Assembly: GCA_028277545.1 (NCBI GenBank)
Contig: JANQGB010001395.1
Location: 1 to 8,061 of the forward strand
From: Phycisphaerae bacterium
Lineage (GTDB): Bacteria > Planctomycetota > Phycisphaerae > UBA1845
Length of the DNA: 8,061 bases
Direction of reading: 5' to 3'
The notes below the pieces were generated by a model. It did not search any database. It saw only the letters and a list, made by a program, of their open reading frames with translations, and had not been told where the DNA came from. Shown in pieces: positions 4,168-8,061 of the stretch. Position numbers and translations under genes: made by a program. The stretch's first letter is position 1. Each line of letters starts with the position of its first letter.

Positions 4168-7100
4168 TCAGTCACCCGCAACACGCGGAAACCGATGGCC
4201 TGATAGGTCAGCGATGGCGAAGCATAGTCGCGGTCAATGGTCCGAATCCAAACGCCCTGAAGCTCTACGTTGGACCACGATCCGCCGCGCAGGGCGCGGG
4301 TGTTCGTCCCGCTGTAGCGATCCTGCACCCACTCCGCCAGGTTACCGGACAGGTCGTAGAGACCATAGGAGTTCTCTGTGTCAACGGTGCTGGTAGTGCC
4401 GTCTGCCAGGAGGTTGACTCCGTCGTAGAAACCCGCGGGAGTCGTTCGCGGGGCGGAGAAATCGCCCTCAAACGGGTCGCCGCTTTCCCAGTAGTTGGCG
4501 TCGGCGTCGGTCACCAGGTCCCTGCCAAACCCGAACACGCGGTTGGCCGACGCCGTCTGATCCCAGGCCGCCGCTTTGTACCATTCGTTGTAGTCGTCGG
4601 CCGCGTCGGACCAGGGCTGAGGGTTGCCACTACCGTCGTCCATAGGCAGCCGGAATCCGCGGTAGCCCGCCACCAGTGCCTGCCGTTCAGTGTCATCCAG
4701 GTCGCGCGACTGCCAGGCAGGCTTGTCAATGGTCACGGGCCGCCAGTCGTCGAGTTCATCGGCCGGTCCCTCGTGGTAGCATCGCTCCGCCAGGCCGATC
4801 CCCTGCTCAATGGTCAGCCAGTTACAGTACTTCACCGCCCCGTACCAGGAGACGCCGCTGACCGGATGATCCTCGAAGCCCGCGGCGACAACGTAGGCGT
4901 CCGTGTCAAACGTTATCCGCTCGCTGTTGACCGCCGCGGAGAACATCCTGGTCGTTAGCGTCTCGGACCCCGAGGTTCCCGCCCCGCCGGTCTGGACCAG
5001 GTTGACGTAAACGTCACCGGAGTCCGTGTCGTGGTACATGTAGTGGCCGCGCCCGTTGCCCGGGTTCTGGTAGGCGTCGTTGAGGAAGTCGGCGAAGTCG
5101 GCGTTGGTGACTTCGAACGTCCCGATGGCGTAGGCATAACCAGGGCCGCCCGGCTGCGTGTCGGTGGCAGGGATGACCTTTTCCTCAAACGGTGAGGTCA
5201 GCGTGAGCGTCACGACCCGCTCGATCGTGGCGACACCGACCGCGGTGAACTGCACGATCGCGGTGTGCTCGCCCTGGCCAAGCGCGGAGGCGGTGACGGT
5301 GTCGATCGAGACGGTGACCTCGGCTGTGGCGCCGATCTCCCCGTCAGGTTCGAGCGTGCCACCCGCCTGCCCGACCGCATCGATCACCACCCAGGTGTCG
5401 CCCGGATCGGCCAGGGTGACCTCCCATGACAGTTGACCCTCGGTACGGTTGGTCAGCTCGAAAACCCGGTCGACTGGCGAGATCGTATCCGGCTGGCCGG
5501 TCACGCCGAAGACGTTCCATCCCGTGTAAGGCGAGACGCCCAGCGATTCGTTGACCGACAGCGTCACCGACCGTTCGTGGACCTGCCCGGTGTGTTGATT
5601 GGCGATGCTGACCGTGGCCAGATACTCGCCCTCCGTCAGCAGGCTCACTTCCTGGGCGTCGAAGCCGACGGCGACATCGGTGCTGCCTGAGGCCGTCAGG
5701 AAGCCGGAGGCCTCACTCGCCCCATTAATCTCCACCCAGGTCTGGTCGGTGGTGGCCACCCAGCCGATGGGTACATCGCCGTGATTGGTGAGCGCGTAAG
5801 TCTGCCCACCAATACCGCTCGGGTCCGCCGGAGGCTCATATGTGGCTGTAATGTCGTCCGGTGGGGTGACCGCCAGCACGTCTTCGACTGTGAGCGTAAC
5901 AGATCGCGTCACCTCGGCGCCGACTCCGCTGTCGTCGACCGCAAAGGTGATGGTGGCGCCGTGCGTGCCAACCTCGAGCGCGTCGGCGTTGGAGTTGACC
6001 GTTGCCGTGACGCTCACGTGGTCCGGCTGGGGGTCCAGCGTGCCGCTGGTTGGGTCGCCGGAGAAGGTCAGCCAGTCCACGTCAGTGGTGACCGTGTAGT
6101 CCAGCGAGATCGCCAGATCGGCCGCCAATTCCAACGTGTAGGCCTGCTCCAGACCGTAGTCCTCGAAAGGCCCGCCCCACAGTCCCAGCGGCTCGAACTC
6201 CGTCTCCGGCGTCACCAGAACGGCATCGCCCACAGTCAGTTTGACTGTTCGGGTCTGGGACTTGCTGCTGGTTGCGTTCCACAGGGTGACCGTCGCGTCG
6301 TACTCTCCGGGTGGCAGCGCCTCGGCTGTTTCGTCGAGTGATACCTCCGCGGTCAGTTGTTCCCCGAAGCCCAGTTCGCCCGGCTCGAGGCCGTCGGTGT
6401 TGACGTCCAGGTTCACCCACGTGGCATCGACGCTGAGGGTGTAGCTGACCGTCGTCTCCGAGTTGTTCGTGATGGTGTACTGCTGCGTGTCCGGCGGATA
6501 CGGTCCACGGAACGACTGGGCCAGTTCCAGGCCGGTCGACGGAGTGAAATCCAGCGGTTCGGTCAGCACGAGGAGCACCGATCTAGTGGTCACCGTGCCT
6601 GTGGTCAGGTCGGTGAAGGTGATGGTAGCGCTGTGCCCCCGCGTGGACTGCGCGATCCGGAAGCCGACGTCATCCCAGGCTCCACCCCGGTCGGCTGTCT
6701 CGAAGCCGGAGTTGGTCAGCAGCGACGACGCCTCGTCGTCGTTGAAGCTGCCCCCGCGCAGGCTCCGGTCCTGGCCGGTTGCGGCGTGGTTCTCGGCCCA
6801 CTCTGCGACGTTGCCGGTCATGTCGTACAGGCCGTAGGCGTTGTCCGTATCGCTGGTTGAGGTTTCATCGTCCGCCAGCAGGTTGGCGCCGTCGAAGAAG
6901 CCCGCCGGCGTCGTGCCCTCATCATCCGGGTCTCCGCTGGCCAGGTAGTTCGCGTCGGCGCCGCTCAGCGTATCCCTTCCGAAGCCATACTCATGGTTCG
7001 TCGCAGCGGTCTGATTCCACGCCGCCGCTTTGTACCACTCGTTGTACGCCGCCGCCGGCCCGATCCCGGCATCCATCGGCAGGCGGTATCCGCAGTAGTC

Positions 7101-8061
7101 TTCGAGCAAGGCCTCCGGGATGGCTGTGACCAGGCCCCAGTCGGCGTCATCCGTCCCTTCCGTGTAGGACAACAACCCCGGCGCCATGCCCTCATATAGT
7201 GACAGCCAGTTGCAGTACTTTGCTGCCCCGTACCAGGTGACGCCGACCACCGGGTGACCGGCCAGTTCCGCCAGCACGTCGTAGTCGTCCTCCGCGCTGT
7301 CGTACGAGATGGCGCCGCCCAGGCCGGCTGAGAAGAGCAGCGTGCCCAGGCCGTCCGTTCCGGCGTCCCCCTGTTGCGCTGAGTGTATGTACACGTCCCC
7401 GGAATCGACGTCGTGATACATGTACTGCCCGCGTTCGTTGTCCGTGTTGGCCAGCGAGTCGTTCAGGAACGCGGCGAACAGGAAATTCGAGATCTCCTGC
7501 GTGCCGATCCGGTAGTCGTAGTCCGGGCCGCTCGGCTGGGCATCGTCGCCCGGTACGAGTGCCATACTGACGAACGGAGCGGACGGCTCGGTGAGCGACA
7601 GCGCGGTCTCATTAAGCGACACGGTGACCTGCACAGCACCGTCAGGCGGCGCCACGCCCGAGGCAGACGATGCGCTGTCCACCTCCAGCCAGTCCGCGTC
7701 AGTGGTCACGCTCCATTCGTGGGCGATTGATGCGGGCCCAGCGGCCTGCAGCGTGTACGTCTTCTCCGACGCCGGTGTCAGCGGGCCGCCTACGGGCCCA
7801 CGTGCCAGGAAGTCATCCGGCGGAGTGATCTGGAGGGTCGTAACCGGGACCAGCGACTGCAGCACCCTGAACCCCACAGATGGCCCCGCGTCAGTGGCTG
7901 CTACTGATTGCCGATCGTCGTTTCGGAGGTGCGACCCCACGGCACCGATATAGGCACTGCCGCCGCGCGTGCCCCGCGTGCCCGCACTGGTCCCATGGTC
8001 CTGCACCCACTCCGCGGCGTTGTCGCACAGGTCGTAGAGTCCGTAGCCGTTGCCGGTGTCG
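4164..8061 (-). CDS. Large protein with three FGE-sulfatase domains and BACON-like repeats (N-terminus missing)
   Basis: The frame is open to the right edge, so the start and any signal peptide lie outside; 1298 residues are visible. The order from the N-terminal side is: end of FGE domain 1 (7857-8061; GLYDLCDNAAEW, RGGS, VGFRV); first part of a BACON-like repeat (about 7584-7835); FGE domain 2 (about 6648-7577); the remainder of that repeat (6552-6638); four complete repeats (5193-6554); FGE domain 3 (about 4167-5192). FGE hallmarks in domains 2 and 3 are HPVxGVxWYGAxKYCNWL, RLPM, EWYKAAAW, YGLYDxxGNxAEW, RGGS and GFR. The repeats carry the DWL/TWV core typical of BACON-type beta sandwiches. 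The FGE fold in SUMF1/EgtB/PvdO proteins can be enzymatic. Here the paired C-terminal copper-binding cysteines of true formylglycine generators are absent from all three domains, so a binding or structural surface role is more likely. The reductase gene lies downstream but is separated by 229 bases. Confidence 0.85.
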   Translation of the reverse strand, partial: DTGNGYGLYDLCDNAAEWVQDHGTSAGTRGTRGGSAYIGAVGSHLRNDDRQSVAATDAGPSVGFRVLQSLVPVTTLQITPPDDFLARGPVGGPLTPASEKTYTLQAAGPASIAHEWSVTTDADWLEVDSASSASGVAPPDGAVQVTVSLNETALSLTEPSAPFVSMALVPGDDAQPSGPDYDYRIGTQEISNFLFAAFLNDSLANTDNERGQYMYHDVDSGDVYIHSAQQGDAGTDGLGTLLFSAGLGGAISYDSAEDDYDVLAELAGHPVVGVTWYGAAKYCNWLSLYEGMAPGLLSYTEGTDDADWGLVTAIPEALLEDYCGYRLPMDAGIGPAAAYNEWYKAAAWNQTAATNHEYGFGRDTLSGADANYLASGDPDDEGTTPAGFFDGANLLADDETSTSDTDNAYGLYDMTGNVAEWAENHAATGQDRSLRGGSFNDDEASSLLTNSGFETADRGGAWDDVGFRIAQSTRGHSATITFTDLTTGTVTTRSVLLVLTEPLDFTPSTGLELAQSFRGPYPPDTQQYTITNNSETTVSYTLSVDATWVNLDVNTDGLEPGELGFGEQLTAEVSLDETAEALPPGEYDATVTLWNATSSKSQTRTVKLTVGDAVLVTPETEFEPLGLWGGPFEDYGLEQAYTLELAADLAISLDYTVTTDVDWLTFSGDPTSGTLDPQPDHVSVTATVNSNADALEVGTHGATITFAVDDSGVGAEVTRSVTLTVEDVLAVTPPDDITATYEPPADPSGIGGQTYALTNHGDVPIGWVATTDQTWVEINGASEASGFLTASGSTDVAVGFDAQEVSLLTEGEYLATVSIANQHTGQVHERSVTLSVNESLGVSPYTGWNVFGVTGQPDTISPVDRVFELTNRTEGQLSWEVTLADPGDTWVVIDAVGQAGGTLEPDGEIGATAEVTVSIDTVTASALGQGEHTAIVQFTAVGVATIERVVTLTLTSPFEEKVIPATDTQPGGPGYAYAIGTFEVTNADFADFLNDAYQNPGNGRGHYMYHDTDSGDVYVNLVQTGGAGTSGSETLTTRMFSAAVNSERITFDTDAYVVAAGFEDHPVSGVSWYGAVKYCNWLTIEQGIGLAERCYHEGPADELDDWRPVTIDKPAWQSRDLDDTERQALVAGYRGFRLPMDDGSGNPQPWSDAADDYNEWYKAAAWDQTASANRVFGFGRDLVTDADANYWESGDPFEGDFSAPRTTPAGFYDGVNLLADGTTSTVDTENSYGLYDLSGNLAEWVQDRYSGTNTRALRGGSWSNVELQGVWIRTIDRDYASPSLTYQAIGFRVLRVTE
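4567..4592 (-). repeat. Near-identical DNA shared by FGE domains 3 and 2 (copy in domain 3)
   Basis: This 26-base stretch, coding for the YNEWYKAAA region, matches 7021-7046 with one mismatch. A second pair, 4813-4857 against 7201-7245 (the VxWYGAxKYCNW region), matches at 39 of 45 bases. The two domains therefore share DNA as well as protein motifs, which points to duplication within the gene. Confidence 0.8.
5193..6554 (-). repeat. Array of four BACON-like beta-sandwich repeats
   Basis: There are four repeats of about 110-118 residues, at roughly 6225-6554, 5880-6224, 5547-5879 and 5193-5546. Each opens with a variant of VTP or VSP, has an aromatic TxW or DWL core (VDATWVNLD, TTDVDWLTF, TTDQTWVEI, GDTWVVI), then an acidic SLxETA or similar strand, a G-E-Y/H turn, and closes with R-x-V-x-L-T-V. 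They diverge strongly in sequence, unlike the FGE domains, so the array is old. Such repeats usually act as spacers or carbohydrate-binding modules on exported proteins. Confidence 0.7.
7021..7046 (-). repeat. Near-identical DNA shared by FGE domains 2 and 3 (copy in domain 2)
   Basis: Partner of 4567-4592 (25 of 26 bases). It encodes the same EWYKAAAW-region segment in the middle FGE domain. Confidence 0.8.

Overview
The window is GC-rich, double-stranded bacterial DNA with four protein genes: three complete and one cut by the right edge. The gene set points to the Planctomycetes/PVC side of the tree or a similar uncultured lineage. The pointers are a Tat-exported aldo/keto reductase with a C-terminal cysteine cluster, a giant exported-type protein built from formylglycine-generating-enzyme (FGE/SUMF1) domains and BACON-like beta repeats, and long GC-rich intergenic stretches with small paired hairpins. 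This placement is inferred from gene families and genome style; there is no rRNA or other phylogenetic marker here.

Layout, left to right. Positions 1-466 hold no gene but contain a folded inverted-repeat element (146-251) and a strong hairpin (411-447) just ahead of a ribosome binding site. Positions 467-1468 (+) encode a lipoprotein with an NlpC/P60-like papain-fold appearance. Positions 1469-1990 hold no supportable gene. Positions 1991-2347 (+) encode a YkgJ-type CxxCxxCC protein. Positions 2348-2677 separate two convergent genes; they hold a 188-bp element (2387-2574) with 11-bp terminal inverted repeats around two tandem 71-bp units, then a terminator for the minus-strand gene. Positions 2678-3934 (-) encode the Tat aldo/keto reductase, whose start I place at 3934 rather than 3958 because of its Shine-Dalgarno. 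Positions 3935-4163 hold its leader and a possible promoter. From 4164 to beyond 8061 (-) runs the C-terminal 1298 residues of the multi-FGE-domain protein.

The genes do not form an obvious pathway or operon. Three of the four products look destined for the cell envelope: a lipoprotein, a Tat substrate and a large surface-type repeat protein. The Tat signal and the lipobox are directly visible; the start of the repeat protein is off the window.

The two most noteworthy points are these. First, the middle FGE domain of the giant protein appears to be inserted inside a BACON-like repeat, splitting it in two. Second, two unrelated-sequence intergenic elements share one design: terminal inverted repeats enclosing paired small hairpins. 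I see no CRISPR array, tRNA, rRNA, integrase or transposase, and no clear defence system.
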